A stretch of DNA of 64,000 nucleotides from assembly GCF_004121055.1 (NCBI RefSeq), contig NZ_PYAL01000001.1, forward strand, positions 1,302,001 through 1,366,000, read 5' to 3'. This DNA comes from Achromobacter aloeverae (GTDB lineage Bacteria > Pseudomonadota > Gammaproteobacteria > Burkholderiales > Burkholderiaceae_B). The notes below the pieces were generated by a model that saw only the letters and a program-made list of their open reading frames with translations, had not been told where the DNA came from and did not search any database. The translations under genes were made by a program, and so were the position numbers. Shown piece after piece: positions 19,468-28,547 of the stretch; the first letter of the stretch is position 1, and each line of letters begins with the position of its first letter.

Positions 19468-20667
19468 ATGCCCCGCTCCCGCAGCAACACTCCTCCGCGC
19501 CTGACTCGCGACGCCACCCGCCTGGTGTCGCTGGCGCTCGCGCTCAACAGCTCCGGCAGCCGCGTCGAAGACGTATTTTGGGAAGAACAGCTCAACCAGG
19601 CGATTCCCAAGCTTCTGCGCGCCGGCAACGACGCGCCGCTGGAGGCCGCGCTGGACCACCTGGCCCAGACGCATCCCGGCGCCTACGAAATCCTGGTGGA
19701 ACAGGCCGAAACGCTGACCGAATCGACGCAGATCGAAAAGAACGGCGTGACATACGACGTGCTGCTGTTCGTCGCCCCCGTGGTCGCCTGGACCCGCTAC
19801 GCCATTCCCACCGGCCCGGTGCCCGCCCCGGCGCTGCAAGCCCTGACGGCGCAGCTGCACGGCCACGTGCTGGCCGGCGACGTGCGGCTGAGCCTGCTGC
19901 CACATCTGGTCAGCATCGACCAGATGCCGCGCACCTTCTCGGAAACCTGGCATTGGCTGCAACGATTGGGGTCGCAGGCCCTGGGCGCCGAAACGCTCAA
20001 GCCCGCCCTGAACGCGGAAGCGGAAACGGCCAATATGCTGGCCGACACCCGCTACCTGGTCGGCGCCGCCGCGGTGCCGCGCGGCACGGCCCTGTTCCGC
20101 TGGCAGGAGCATCCCGGCGAAGCCGGCGCCACGCGCGAAAGCTGCCTGGCGCAATGGATAGAGCAGGCCCAGCCCACGCTGGCCACCCTGCTCCCCGGCT
20201 GCGGCATCGAATGCCTGCTGCCCGATGCCTATTACGTCAATAACCGCGAAGCCGACCGACGCGTGCGCCCGCTGGCCCTGCGCGCCGCCGTCAATTGGCT
20301 GGAAGCGTCCGTCAACCTGCAACCCGCGCAATTGCGCGCCGTGATCGCGGGCTGCGGCGAAACCCGCGTCGACGAATACCGTGTGTCCTTCACCGCGCGC
20401 AGCAGCAACGACGTGATGTACGGCTGCGTCTGGCCGCTCTATGGCCGCGAGGACGAGGACACCGAGCAGGAAGGCGCCAACCCCGTCGAGGAAATCGCCG
20501 CCCTGCTCAAGGACCTGGGCGTGACCGAAGTGCGCCGCATCCCCGGCGTGCTGCCGCTGGACTTCTGTGAAGACTGCGGCGCGCCCTATTTCCCCAATCC
20601 ACTGGGAGAAATGGTGCACGCCGAACTGCCCGAAGACGCACAGGCCGGCCCCGCCCATTTCCATTGA
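19468..20667 (+). CDS. DUF2863-family protein
   Basis: This is a conserved cytoplasmic protein of Burkholderiales with no known function. It has 399 residues from ATG 19468 (MPRSRSNTPPRLTRDA). The frame is open upstream to 19348, but that part lacks conservation-like character. A C-terminal CxxC (FCEDCGAPYFPNP) could bind metal. No signal peptide or membrane segment is visible. It is followed 19 bases later by earP, which suggests one transcription unit, though a link to EF-P modification is only positional. Family recognition rests on overall pattern memory rather than a search. Confidence 0.75.
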   Translation: MPRSRSNTPPRLTRDATRLVSLALALNSSGSRVEDVFWEEQLNQAIPKLLRAGNDAPLEAALDHLAQTHPGAYEILVEQAETLTESTQIEKNGVTYDVLLFVAPVVAWTRYAIPTGPVPAPALQALTAQLHGHVLAGDVRLSLLPHLVSIDQMPRTFSETWHWLQRLGSQALGAETLKPALNAEAETANMLADTRYLVGAAAVPRGTALFRWQEHPGEAGATRESCLAQWIEQAQPTLATLLPGCGIECLLPDAYYVNNREADRRVRPLALRAAVNWLEASVNLQPAQLRAVIAGCGETRVDEYRVSFTARSSNDVMYGCVWPLYGREDEDTEQEGANPVEEIAALLKDLGVTEVRRIPGVLPLDFCEDCGAPYFPNPLGEMVHAELPEDAQAGPAHFH

Positions 20668-20686
20668 TCGCGGCGCGCGACCTGCC

Positions 20687-21868
20687 ATGATCGCCGACAT
20701 TTTCTGCAAGCGCGTCGACAACTATGGCGACATCGGCGTCTGCTGGCGCCTGGCGCGCCAGTTGACGGCCGAGCATGGCTGGCGCGTGCGCCTGTGGCTG
20801 GACGACCTGCCGGCCTTTTGCCGGCTGGCCCCCCACGCCGACCCCGGCGCCGACCGGCAGACGGTGGACGGCGTCGACCTGGTCGCCTGGCATGACACGA
20901 TGGCGACGCTTCCCACGCCAGGCGACATCGTCATCGAAGCTTTTGCCTGCGATCCGCCGCCCGCCTTTCGCGCCGCCATGCGCGACCGTCGGCCGTTGTG
21001 GCTGAACCTCGAATACCTGAGCGCCGAGGACTGGGTGGCGGCCTGCCACGGCCTGCCCTCCTTGCAGCCCGACGGCCTGTCCAAATACTTTTACTTTCCC
21101 GGTTTCACGCCCGCCACGGGCGGCTTGCCGCGGGAAAAAGGCCTGACCGCGGCGCGCCAGGCCTTCCAGCGGGAACGCGGGGCGCAGCGCGATTTCCTGG
21201 CGGGCCTGGGACTGGCGGCGCCGGTGCTGGCGCAATGGGAGGCCGGCGCGCTGCTGACCACCCTTTTCTGCTATCCCGACGCGCCCGCCACGGCGCTGCC
21301 GGCCGGGCTGGCCGCGCCGGCGCGCTCGCCGCTCACCTCGCTGCCGGACGGCCTGCCGGACGCGCGACGGCCGGCGCTGCTGCTGGCGCCCGAAGGCGTG
21401 GCGCCCAGCCTGGACGACTGCGCCATTGCGCCGCACTCCGGCGTCACGCTCGCGCGCATCCCCTTTCTCAGCCAGGACGACTACGACCGCCTGCTCTGGT
21501 GCGCCGACCTGAACTTCGTGCGTGGCGAGGACTCCTTCCTGCGCGCCGCCTGGGCTGCCCGGCCGCTGGTCTGGCAGATCTATGTCCAGGAAGAGAACGC
21601 GCACCTGGTGAAGCTCCAGGCGTGGCTGGCGCGCTACAACCCGCCCGTGCCGGCGCGCGCCCTGATCGAGGCCTGGAACAGGCCATCCGTACCTGGACAG
21701 GAAAGCGACCGCTCCGACGTTGCCCGGGCCCTGGCCGCGGCGCTTGCGCCGGCCGCCTGGGACGCCTGGCGTGCCCGCGCGACCGCCTGGGACGCCGCTT
21801 ACGCGGACCAGACCGGCCTGGCGGACCGTCTGGTCGCCTTTTGCGCAAAACACCGGGAAAAAGGTTAG
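20687..21868 (+). CDS. earP: EF-P arginine rhamnosyltransferase EarP
   Basis: EarP transfers rhamnose from dTDP-L-rhamnose to Arg32 of elongation factor P, activating it to relieve ribosome stalling at polyproline. It has 393 residues from ATG 20687. The N-terminus MIADIFCKRVDNYGDIGVCW holds the conserved Asp residues (D11, D15) of the family. The C-terminal half has LNFVRGEDSFLRAAWAARP, containing the conserved Glu of the nucleotide-sugar site. The efp gene lies 306 bases downstream on the same strand and its product has Arg32, matching the known EarP/EF-P pairing in Neisseria and Pseudomonas. The identification is therefore well supported. Confidence 0.95.
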   Translation: MIADIFCKRVDNYGDIGVCWRLARQLTAEHGWRVRLWLDDLPAFCRLAPHADPGADRQTVDGVDLVAWHDTMATLPTPGDIVIEAFACDPPPAFRAAMRDRRPLWLNLEYLSAEDWVAACHGLPSLQPDGLSKYFYFPGFTPATGGLPREKGLTAARQAFQRERGAQRDFLAGLGLAAPVLAQWEAGALLTTLFCYPDAPATALPAGLAAPARSPLTSLPDGLPDARRPALLLAPEGVAPSLDDCAIAPHSGVTLARIPFLSQDDYDRLLWCADLNFVRGEDSFLRAAWAARPLVWQIYVQEENAHLVKLQAWLARYNPPVPARALIEAWNRPSVPGQESDRSDVARALAAALAPAAWDAWRARATAWDAAYADQTGLADRLVAFCAKHREKG

Positions 21869-22174
21869 AATCATGGGCTTTGCGGCTATTTACCTTCCGA
21901 ACTTCGCCGCCCCCGCTCATCAGTGAACGGAATCCCTGACGCAGGAATACGAGGCAGCCGCCGTATCGGGCAAATGCCAGCGGGCAAATGCCAGCAGGCA
22001 AATGCCAGGCAGGAATGCCAGGCAGCAAACCTTCGTATCCATGCCGCCAGGCGGGCAGCGCGCGGCGCACGGGAAGGTGTGGCCAGGCGGAAGTGGCAAT
22101 GGTGCCAGCGACGCCAAAGTTTGGCGTCCATCCCGCAGGGCTGGGCCAACCCCAAGATACCCGGAGTTTTATTG
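21869..22174. other. earP-efp intergenic region with 14-bp array
   Basis: The 306-base gap carries a four-copy 14-bp tandem array (21968-22023). Just before efp there is ccaagatacccggagttttattg, where ggag is the likely ribosome site. No gene is seen; frames open through here belong to an artificial extension of efp. Confidence 0.6.
21968..22023. repeat. 14-bp tandem array, four copies
   Basis: gggcaaatgccagc occurs twice exactly (21968, 21982). A third copy (aggcaaatgccagg, 21996) and a fourth (caggaatgccaggc, 22010) are degenerate. The core ggcaaatgcc has dyad character, so each unit could form a small hairpin or bind a dimer. Confidence 0.85.
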
Positions 22175-22732
22175 ATGAAAACCGCTCAGGAATTGCGAGT
22201 CGGCAACGTGGTCATGGTCGGCAAGGACCCGCTGGTGGTCCAGAAGGCCGAGTACAACAAGTCGGGCCGCAACGCGGCCGTGGTCAAGCTGAAGTTCAAG
22301 AACCTGCTGACCGGCTCGGGCAGCGAATCGGTCTACAAGGCCGATGAAAAGTTCGACATCGTCGTGCTGGAACGCAAGGAGTGCACGTACTCCTACTTCG
22401 GCGACCCGATGTACGTCTTCATGGACAGCGAGTACAACCAGTACGAAATCGAAGCCGACAGCATGGGCGACGCGCTGAACTACCTCGAGGAAGCGATGCC
22501 CGTGGAAGTGGTCTTCTACGACGGTCGCGCCATCTCGGTCGAACTGCCGACCAGCCTCGTGCGCGAAATCACCTACACCGAGCCGGCCGTCCGCGGCGAT
22601 ACCTCGGGCAAGGTGCTCAAGCCCGCCAAGATCAACACCGGCTTCGACATCAACGTGCCGCTGTTCTGCGAAATCGGCGACAAGATCGAAATCGACACGC
22701 GTACCGGCGAATACCGCAGCCGCGTGAACTGA
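22175..22732 (+). CDS. efp: Translation elongation factor P (Arg32 type)
   Basis: EF-P binds between the ribosomal P and E sites and promotes peptide bonds at consecutive prolines. It has 185 residues from ATG 22175 (E. coli: 188). The modification loop reads [10 protein letters not shown], placing arginine at position 32, so the protein belongs to the rhamnosylated class and not the lysine class served by EpmA/EpmB. The KOW-like N-domain and two OB domains are complete, ending [12 protein letters not shown] codon directly precedes the ATG but is not needed. Its modifying enzyme EarP is encoded just upstream. Confidence 0.97.
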   Translation: MKTAQELRVGNVVMVGKDPLVVQKAEYNKSGRNAAVVKLKFKNLLTGSGSESVYKADEKFDIVVLERKECTYSYFGDPMYVFMDSEYNQYEIEADSMGDALNYLEEAMPVEVVFYDGRAISVELPTSLVREITYTEPAVRGDTSGKVLKPAKINTGFDINVPLFCEIGDKIEIDTRTGEYRSRVN

Positions 22733-22782
22733 TGCGCGGTCCGGCCGCAAGGCCGGACACGCGTCTTGGTCGCGGCAAGCTC

Positions 22783-22811
22783 AAGGCCCCCAGGCAAATG
22801 CCGGGGGCTTT
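22783..22811 (+). terminator. Hairpin after efp
   Basis: caaggcccccaggc pairs with gccgggggctttg with one mismatch around a 4-base loop; the T-run is short. It sits about 50 bases after the efp stop and may work with the stronger hairpin that follows. Confidence 0.5.
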
Positions 22812-22843
22812 GCGCTTCGCGGCCCATGGAAATAGCGCGGAAT

Positions 22844-22873
22844 AAAAAAGCGAACCTTGTGGTTCGCTTTTTT
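22844..22873. terminator. Bidirectional terminator between efp and the DUF1178 gene
   Basis: Perfect 13-bp arms (aaaaaagcgaacc and its complement) enclose the 4-base loop ttgt. A-run and T-run flank the GC core, so it can stop both the efp transcript and the convergent minus-strand transcript. Confidence 0.9.
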
Positions 22874-22894
22874 CGTTCCTTGGCGCCGGCGCGG

Positions 22895-23371
22895 CTACTG
22901 CAAGCGCTCGTCGTCAAAGATATCCGGCAATCCGAGGACATCGATGCCCTCCTCGGCCAGCTCGGCGCGCTCCTCTGGGGTGGAGGTGCCCCGGATGGCG
23001 CGATCCTCGGCATCGCCGTAGTGGATGCGGCGCGCCTCTTCCGCGAAGCGGGCGCCGACGTTGTCGGCCCGGCGCACCATTTCGCGTACCTGCTTGAAGA
23101 TCTCGGCCTGCAGGCGCGCCATCTGCATCGCCTCGCCGGACGGCTCGGCCACCGTGGCGGCCAGCGCTCCAGCGGCGGGCGACGCCGCCGGCTCGCGAAA
23201 ATGGCCGACGTTCAGGCGCGGCGCGGACAGGCGCTTGACGACCTTGCTCCCGCCGCACACCGGGCAGGAAACGAGGCCACGGGCCTGCTGGCTATCGTAA
23301 TCGTCATGCGAGGCAAACCAGCCCTCGAAAATGTGGCCGTGTTCCTCGCATTGCAGATCGAATACTTTCAT
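22895..23371 (-). CDS. DUF1178-family zinc-ribbon-like protein
   Basis: This is a conserved small cytoplasmic protein of 158 residues, function unknown. The N-terminus MKVFDLQCEEHGHIFEGWF with Cys8 and His11, plus a CPVCGG knuckle near residue 36, suggests one zinc-binding ribbon; this fits the DUF1178 family. The middle is an Ala/Glu-rich linker and the C-terminal part holds YGDAEDRAIRGTSTPEE, also typical. It begins only two bases after the stop of the upstream lipoprotein gene, so the two form an operon. Confidence 0.88.
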   Translation of the reverse strand: MKVFDLQCEEHGHIFEGWFASHDDYDSQQARGLVSCPVCGGSKVVKRLSAPRLNVGHFREPAASPAAGALAATVAEPSGEAMQMARLQAEIFKQVREMVRRADNVGARFAEEARRIHYGDAEDRAIRGTSTPEERAELAEEGIDVLGLPDIFDDERLQ

Positions 23372-23373
23372 CT

Positions 23374-24120
23374 TTAACGACCGCTACTGGTCTTGCGTCT
23401 CGCATGGGTGGCAGGTTGGCCGACGTCGGCTTGCTGGGCCTGCAAGGCCTTGATCTGGCGCTGCAGTTCACGCAGCTGCTGCCGCACGTCCTGCTGCTGC
23501 TCGTTCAGGGCCTGGGTTTCCTGCCGGGCCTGCGCCTGGCGGGCGGCGACCTGGGTCTCCTGGTCCTTGCGCAGCGCGGCGTCCGCCTGCAAGGTGTTCA
23601 GTTCGGCATTGCGCTTGGCCAGCAGGCGTTCATTGTACGCATACTCGGCTTGCAGCTTGATCCGCTGCAGGTCCGTCGACGCCAGTTCGGCGGATCGCTG
23701 CGAAAACGCCCGGTACGTCGACTCGGCCTGGCTCTCCGACGAGGTTTTCACCACGCGCCAGAAATTCTTCTGCTGGAACAAGGCGGCGTAATACGTCAGG
23801 TCCTCGCTCTTGAACAAGAGGCTGGCGCCGTAGCTGCCGTTATAGGTGGTGCGCAACTCGGTCACCTGGCGCGACTGGATCAACTGCTGCAACTCGGCAA
23901 CCGTGGTGGCCGGCGCCGGCTCGGCGGCGGCGGCCGGCAGCGGCGCGGCCGCCGCGGCCGGGGGCGTCACGGGCGCGGCCGGGTCCTTGTTGTCCTTTTC
24001 CACCTGAACCACGGCGGGACGCTGGTCCGGGGCCTGGGCGCCGGCACAAGCCGTCAGGCCCGACAACACGCCAGCCACTACCAGCATCCGGCCCACCATA
24101 CACAGGGGTTCACGCTTCAT
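23374..24120 (-). CDS. DUF2968-type lipoprotein with C-terminal coiled coil
   Basis: This 248-residue protein is probably anchored in the outer membrane. The signal peptide MKREPLCMVGRMLVVAGVL ends in a lipobox (GLTAC), giving a lipidated Cys near residue 25. A Pro/Ala-rich tether follows (about 30-75). A globular segment with TELRTTYNGSYGASLLF matches the DUF2968 family of Burkholderiales. From about residue 140 to 235 the protein is a long Gln/Ala/Arg-rich coiled coil (EQQQDVRQQLRELQRQIKAL). It is followed immediately by the DUF1178 gene. The function is unknown; the shape recalls periplasmic spacer proteins. Confidence 0.8.
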   Translation of the reverse strand: MKREPLCMVGRMLVVAGVLSGLTACAGAQAPDQRPAVVQVEKDNKDPAAPVTPPAAAAAPLPAAAAEPAPATTVAELQQLIQSRQVTELRTTYNGSYGASLLFKSEDLTYYAALFQQKNFWRVVKTSSESQAESTYRAFSQRSAELASTDLQRIKLQAEYAYNERLLAKRNAELNTLQADAALRKDQETQVAARQAQARQETQALNEQQQDVRQQLRELQRQIKALQAQQADVGQPATHARRKTSSGR

Positions 24121-24314
24121 GTAATCCTCTTCTTCACCCTAGGCTTTTTTGTAAGACGTCTGTTACGAATAACAAACGACCGGCAATAATAAACGGAAAA
24201 AAACATCTCCGACGCACATCTCCAACGCTTTCGTGGAAAAGATGCCTCGAAAATCATCGGCGTTCTCGCCGGTACATACCGCCCGCCGTGCCTGGCCCAT
24301 GGCATCGAACGCCG

Positions 24315-25748
24315 TCAAGGCGTTTCGACCGCACCGTCCGCCAGTTCTCCCTGCCCCTCGGCCAGCTGGAACTTGCGCATTTTTTCCCATAGCACCTTGC
24401 GGCTGATGCCCAGCATATTGGCCGTGTCCTGCCGCCGCCAGCCATTGGCCGCCAGCGCCGCGACCACGCGCGCGCGCTCGGCCTGCTCGGCCGGCGTGAA
24501 CGGCGCTCGCGCGGCGGGTTCCCCTTCCCGGGCCGCCGGCAGGGCCACGCCGGGGCCCGGCGCCGCGCCCTGTCCCATGCGATCGAACACGCGCTCGATC
24601 CGCTCCTGGTCCCAGTCGCGGAACTGGCGGCGGATGATGCCCACGCGCTCCACCAGGTTGGACAACTCCCGCACATTGCCGGGAAAGCGCGTCCGCGATA
24701 CCCGCGCTATCAGCCATTCGGGCACGGTGACCGTGTCGCCCGGCAGATAACGCTCCAGCAAGGCCTTGAAGATGGCGGCCTTCTCGGCCGGGCCGCGCGC
24801 CTCCAGGTTGGGCACGTGCAATTCGACGACCGCCAGGCGGTAATAGAGGTCGGCCCGGAAGGCGCCTTCGGCCACCAGCGCGCGCAGGTTCTTGTTGGTC
24901 GCCGCCACCAGGCGGAAATCGACATTGACCTCGCTTGTCGAGCCCAGGCGCGTCACGGTGTTCTGCTCCAGCACGCGCAGCAGCTTGACCTGCTGGTACA
25001 GGGGCAGGTCGCCGATCTCATCGAGGAACAGCGTGCCGCCGTTGGCCTGCTCGAAATACCCCTTGTGGGCGCCGATCGCCCCCGTGAACGCCCCTTTGGC
25101 GTGGCCGAAGAAATGCGCTTCGAACAGCCCCTCCGGTATTGCACCGCAATTGACCGCCACGAAAGGCCCCGCGGACCACGACGCATGATCGTGCAGCAGG
25201 CGCGCGACGCGCTCCTTGCCCACGCCGGTTTCACCATGGATCAATACGCTGGCGCGGCAATCGGCGAAGGTTTGCGCCTCCGCCAGCAGGGCGCGCATGG
25301 CTTCGGACACCGCAACCAGCGGCCGTGGCGCCCGGGCCGCCGCCCGGTCGGCGGCATGGGCGATGCCGGCCAGGCGGAACAGCAGCGCGCGCAAGGCCGC
25401 CCCGGTGAAGGACAAGGGCAAGGTGTAGGAGTACGCCGGCGGATAGTAGCGGGGATCGCGATTGCGCTCCTCGGATGCCACCCAGATCACCGGTATTCCC
25501 TGCGTCGCCAGCCAGTCATGGCCGGAGAACCGCGCGTCGTTCATGACCGTGACGGATACCAGGGCCACCGCGGGCCGCGCGGCTTCGCGCGGCGGCGGAA
25601 AGGCCAGCCCCGCGTCGGCTCGGATCACGCTGACGTCGTAGCCGGAGAGGCAGCGCTCCGCGCGCGCGGCGATATCCGACGTGCCCTCCCATACATAGAG
25701 GTCGATCTCTTCGTGGATGGCCAGTTCGTTGACGGACTCAGAAGACAA
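24315..25748 (-). CDS. Sigma-54-dependent activator (AAA+, Fis-type HTH) at the end of the Tad cluster
   Basis: This is a bacterial enhancer-binding protein of 477 residues. The N-terminal 140 residues form a response-regulator-like but diverged domain. The AAA+ core has Walker A (GETGVGKE, 172-179), the sigma-54-contacting GAFTGA loop (219-224), Walker B ([11 protein letters not shown]) and an arginine-finger region (FRADLYYRL). A Fis-type helix-turn-helix ends the protein ([20 protein letters not shown]). The start is TTG at 25748, with aggggg upstream, overlapping the end of the TadG-like gene by 11 bases. Co-transcription with the pilus genes suggests autoregulation of the Tad locus or of another sigma-54 regulon. 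VpsR-like regulators have a similar layout. Confidence 0.9.
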   Translation of the reverse strand: MSSESVNELAIHEEIDLYVWEGTSDIAARAERCLSGYDVSVIRADAGLAFPPPREAARPAVALVSVTVMNDARFSGHDWLATQGIPVIWVASEERNRDPRYYPPAYSYTLPLSFTGAALRALLFRLAGIAHAADRAAARAPRPLVAVSEAMRALLAEAQTFADCRASVLIHGETGVGKERVARLLHDHASWSAGPFVAVNCGAIPEGLFEAHFFGHAKGAFTGAIGAHKGYFEQANGGTLFLDEIGDLPLYQQVKLLRVLEQNTVTRLGSTSEVNVDFRLVAATNKNLRALVAEGAFRADLYYRLAVVELHVPNLEARGPAEKAAIFKALLERYLPGDTVTVPEWLIARVSRTRFPGNVRELSNLVERVGIIRRQFRDWDQERIERVFDRMGQGAAPGPGVALPAAREGEPAARAPFTPAEQAERARVVAALAANGWRRQDTANMLGISRKVLWEKMRKFQLAEGQGELADGAVETP

Positions 25749-27909
25749 GCTGCACCCCCTTGCCGTTGCATTGCAGGGACATCAGTTTGACGTCGACGCG
25801 GTTGAGGTCCAGGCCGACGGTGTTGTTGATCACGCCCAGGACGGCATCGCCGATCGAATCGAGTACCGGCTGCAGGACGTTGAACAAGGGTCCGAGGACG
25901 CCCAGCAGGGCGTTGGACAAGGTCGATCCCGAATTGGGCGTGCCGGTATAGGTCTTGGCGATCTCGTTGACGCAGCCCGATTCCGTTCCGCCATAGAACA
26001 GGCCCAGCCCCGTCACGGTAGCGCACTGGTTAGTGGGAAAGAGCAGGCCGACTATGCCCTTGAGCACGTCGCCGAGCGTGCCGACCAGCCCCGCCAGCAG
26101 GTTCGACACCCCGGTCAGCAGGCCCGTGTTCGGCTGCTTGTTGATGAAGCCGCCAAGATTGCTGGAGGCATTCTGCGACAGTTGCACGGCCGTCTTCCAA
26201 AGCGTATTGCGGCATTGATAGCCAGCGTTCCCGCCGGCGCCGGGGTTGCAGGAATTGCCCTGCTTCGCCTGGTTCCAGAGATCCTGCGCGAGGCTGGCGC
26301 CGACCATTGCCGGCTGCGTGCCCGCGCCTTGCTGCGCCACGTCGCCCAGCAAGGCCGCCAGCAGGGCATCGGACACCTGCCGCGTGGCGGTGCCCAGCGG
26401 CAGGGACGACAAGGACACCGTGGACGTCTGGCCGGCATAAAGCGTGGCGGGCGTCGGTCCGTTGGAGACCGGGCTGAGCGCAATCTTGTTGTTGACCGTC
26501 AAGAGGTTCGCGCCGGCCACGGTCAGGCTGAGCAGCTTCTTGCCCTGCAAGCCGACGCTGCAACGCTGCGCGGATGAAAAGGCGCTGCCGGCGGAGAGAT
26601 CGCCGATGCAGGTATCGAGCACGGAAGTCGTCACGGCGATCGTGGCCAGGTCATGTCCGGCGCTGTCCTGCGTGGAGCAAAGGTCGGTCAACGTGCCCTG
26701 GCCCGCCACCAGGTCGACGACGATGGGCAGGTCCACGTTGAAAGTCAGCAGGCCGTTGAGCAGATTGATGGGCGGCGTGGTGACTTGCAGGAAGACGCGC
26801 ACCTGCGCCGAGTACGCCGTCGCGCCCACGCCGCCGATGGCGATCTGGGCCGGCTCCACCACGCCCACCTTGGTCGTCACATTGACCCCGGCGAGGTTGA
26901 CGGTCAGCCCGTTGCGCGCGGCGTTGCCGCCGGTGGCCACGCCTATCGCCGTCGCGATGAGGTCCAGCGCATTGATGCTGGTGTTCAGCGCCGACGCGCC
27001 GTCGGGCGCGACGATGCGAGCGAACAGGCTGGTACCGCGCCCGGCCGCGGTCGATCCCAGGGTAACGTTCAGGGCATCCAGGTTCACCTGGCTCTTGATG
27101 GCGTTGACCAGCGTCACGTTGGCGGCCGCCAGGCCGCCCTGCCCGGCGACGGTGACCACGGCATCCAGCAAATCGTTCAGCGACACGGTGTTCAGCGCCA
27201 GCAGGCTGTTCAATTCGCCGACCGTGATGTCGGTCGCGAACCGGATGCCCAGGGCGTTGAGCAGGCCGGCCGGTGTGATCTGGGCGCTGGCCAGGCCGGC
27301 GTCGTAACCCACCAGGGTGGTGCCGTCGATGTCCAGCCCCACGGCCGACAACAGATTGACGAGCGTGCCCGGCCGTGTCGCGGCCAGGGTGGTACCCAGG
27401 GAGAACGCCGCCACCGGCTCGCCGGGCCGGGCCGCCACCGACTGCACGCCCATCGTCCTGCTGCCCATGAAGGGCACCAACGCGGGTAGCGTGCGGTTGA
27501 TGGTCACCATTACCGCGTTGTAACCCTGGCCCGGTCCCGGCGCGGCGAGATGGCGCGGGTCGGCCGTGTTGTTGACCGGATCCCAGCGCCAGCAATTGGC
27601 CAGGATGTCCGCCGCCGCCAGCGAACCGACGGCATTTGCCTGCGCCGCCGCCGTGGCCGTCGCCGTGGCGGCGGCGCAGCCCACCGCCCCGCCCTTGCCC
27701 AGGGCCTGGGCGCCACTCAGCGCGGCCAGGTCGGCCGCCTTCTGCATATCCCGCTGGACATAGAACAGGTATCCGAGCTGCACGCCGCCCAGCAGGATGA
27801 CCACGACCAGCAGGCCGAACACCGCCGGCACCAGGATGGATCCTCGCTGGCGCAAGGGATTGCGCGGGGTGCGCGGGTTGTGCGGGCGCGGGGGAGACAG
27901 GCGCGACAT
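25738..27909 (-). CDS. tadG: TadG-like pilus-assembly protein
   Basis: This is a large envelope protein of the Tad machine, 723 residues from ATG 27909; an upstream TTG at 27921 is less likely. A Tad_N type region spans about residues 25-75: [12 protein letters not shown] followed by a 20-residue membrane helix and [20 protein letters not shown], the mark of TadG/TadE-like proteins. The remaining 640 residues are extracytoplasmic, rich in Ala, Leu, Asn and Val, with several cysteines. Unlike the TadE-like proteins here, there is no Glu at +5 after the Gly, so prepilin peptidase processing is doubtful. The regulator gene overlaps its 3' end. Confidence 0.85.
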   Translation of the reverse strand: MSRLSPPRPHNPRTPRNPLRQRGSILVPAVFGLLVVVILLGGVQLGYLFYVQRDMQKAADLAALSGAQALGKGGAVGCAAATATATAAAQANAVGSLAAADILANCWRWDPVNNTADPRHLAAPGPGQGYNAVMVTINRTLPALVPFMGSRTMGVQSVAARPGEPVAAFSLGTTLAATRPGTLVNLLSAVGLDIDGTTLVGYDAGLASAQITPAGLLNALGIRFATDITVGELNSLLALNTVSLNDLLDAVVTVAGQGGLAAANVTLVNAIKSQVNLDALNVTLGSTAAGRGTSLFARIVAPDGASALNTSINALDLIATAIGVATGGNAARNGLTVNLAGVNVTTKVGVVEPAQIAIGGVGATAYSAQVRVFLQVTTPPINLLNGLLTFNVDLPIVVDLVAGQGTLTDLCSTQDSAGHDLATIAVTTSVLDTCIGDLSAGSAFSSAQRCSVGLQGKKLLSLTVAGANLLTVNNKIALSPVSNGPTPATLYAGQTSTVSLSSLPLGTATRQVSDALLAALLGDVAQQGAGTQPAMVGASLAQDLWNQAKQGNSCNPGAGGNAGYQCRNTLWKTAVQLSQNASSNLGGFINKQPNTGLLTGVSNLLAGLVGTLGDVLKGIVGLLFPTNQCATVTGLGLFYGGTESGCVNEIAKTYTGTPNSGSTLSNALLGVLGPLFNVLQPVLDSIGDAVLGVINNTVGLDLNRVDVKLMSLQCNGKGVQLVF

Positions 27910-27922
27910 GAAGGCGCTCAAT

Positions 27923-28534
27923 TCATTGCGACGACGATCCGCCGCTGTTTTCGACGCGTTCCCGGAACCACTGCGGGATGGGTTGGTTGAAGCTGTTCAG
28001 GTAGCGCTGCCATGACGCGGTGGCGACCGGACCCAGCATGGGTTGCAAAGGGGCGGCCCGACGGCCGTCGGCTTGGGCCGCCAGCAGCGCCCGGGTGATG
28101 CCGCCGGCGGCAACCGGGCCTTCGTCGTCCGGCGCCGACGCGGCGGCCGCGGGACGGGGCGCGGCCGTCGTCGTCGCCGCCGCCGCCGAGGGCGAGGCCG
28201 AGCCGACGCCCGCGGTAGGCGCGTTGACCTGGCGCACCACGGGGCGGGCCGGCGCGCCGGTGTCGGCGACCGCCGGCGTGGGCGCGATCGGGACCGCCGA
28301 GGTGGGCGCGGCCGGGACCGTCGTGGTGGAGGCGGTCGGGATCGACGTCGTGATCGCGGTCGGGATTGACGTGGTGGTCGAAGCCGACGGCGCGGGCCGA
28401 ATGGGAGGCGACGTCGCCGTACTGGCGGCGCCAGGGGTAGCCATCGTGCCGGTCAGAGGCACGCTCCCTTGGGCGTGCGCGGCGCCGGCGATCAGCAACA
28501 GAGCGGCAGTGGAGGAGGAAAAACGAGGCGTCAT
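27923..28534 (-). CDS. DUF3613-family protein of the Tad cluster
   Basis: This small exported protein has 203 residues. A signal peptide is plain (MTPRFSSSTAALLLIAGAAH followed by AQG). The middle is a Thr/Pro/Ala/Ser-rich low-complexity region (about 25-140) containing TSIPTA-type repeats. The conserved core is at the C-terminus, where LLAAQADGRRAAPLQPMLG and WQRYLNSFNQPIPQWF match the DUF3613 proteins found in Burkholderiales tad loci. A strong ribosome site (near gaggag on the coding strand) is absent; the upstream gene ends 13 bases before the start. Its role in pilus biogenesis is unknown. Confidence 0.78.
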   Translation of the reverse strand: MTPRFSSSTAALLLIAGAAHAQGSVPLTGTMATPGAASTATSPPIRPAPSASTTTSIPTAITTSIPTASTTTVPAAPTSAVPIAPTPAVADTGAPARPVVRQVNAPTAGVGSASPSAAAATTTAAPRPAAAASAPDDEGPVAAGGITRALLAAQADGRRAAPLQPMLGPVATASWQRYLNSFNQPIPQWFRERVENSGGSSSQ

Positions 28535-28547
28535 GTGTCGCTCCGGT

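Noticed and set aside
21968-22023. CRISPR-like array
   Set aside because: Units are directly adjacent with a 14-bp period and no unique spacers; no cas genes are present anywhere in the window. The same applies to the other short arrays.
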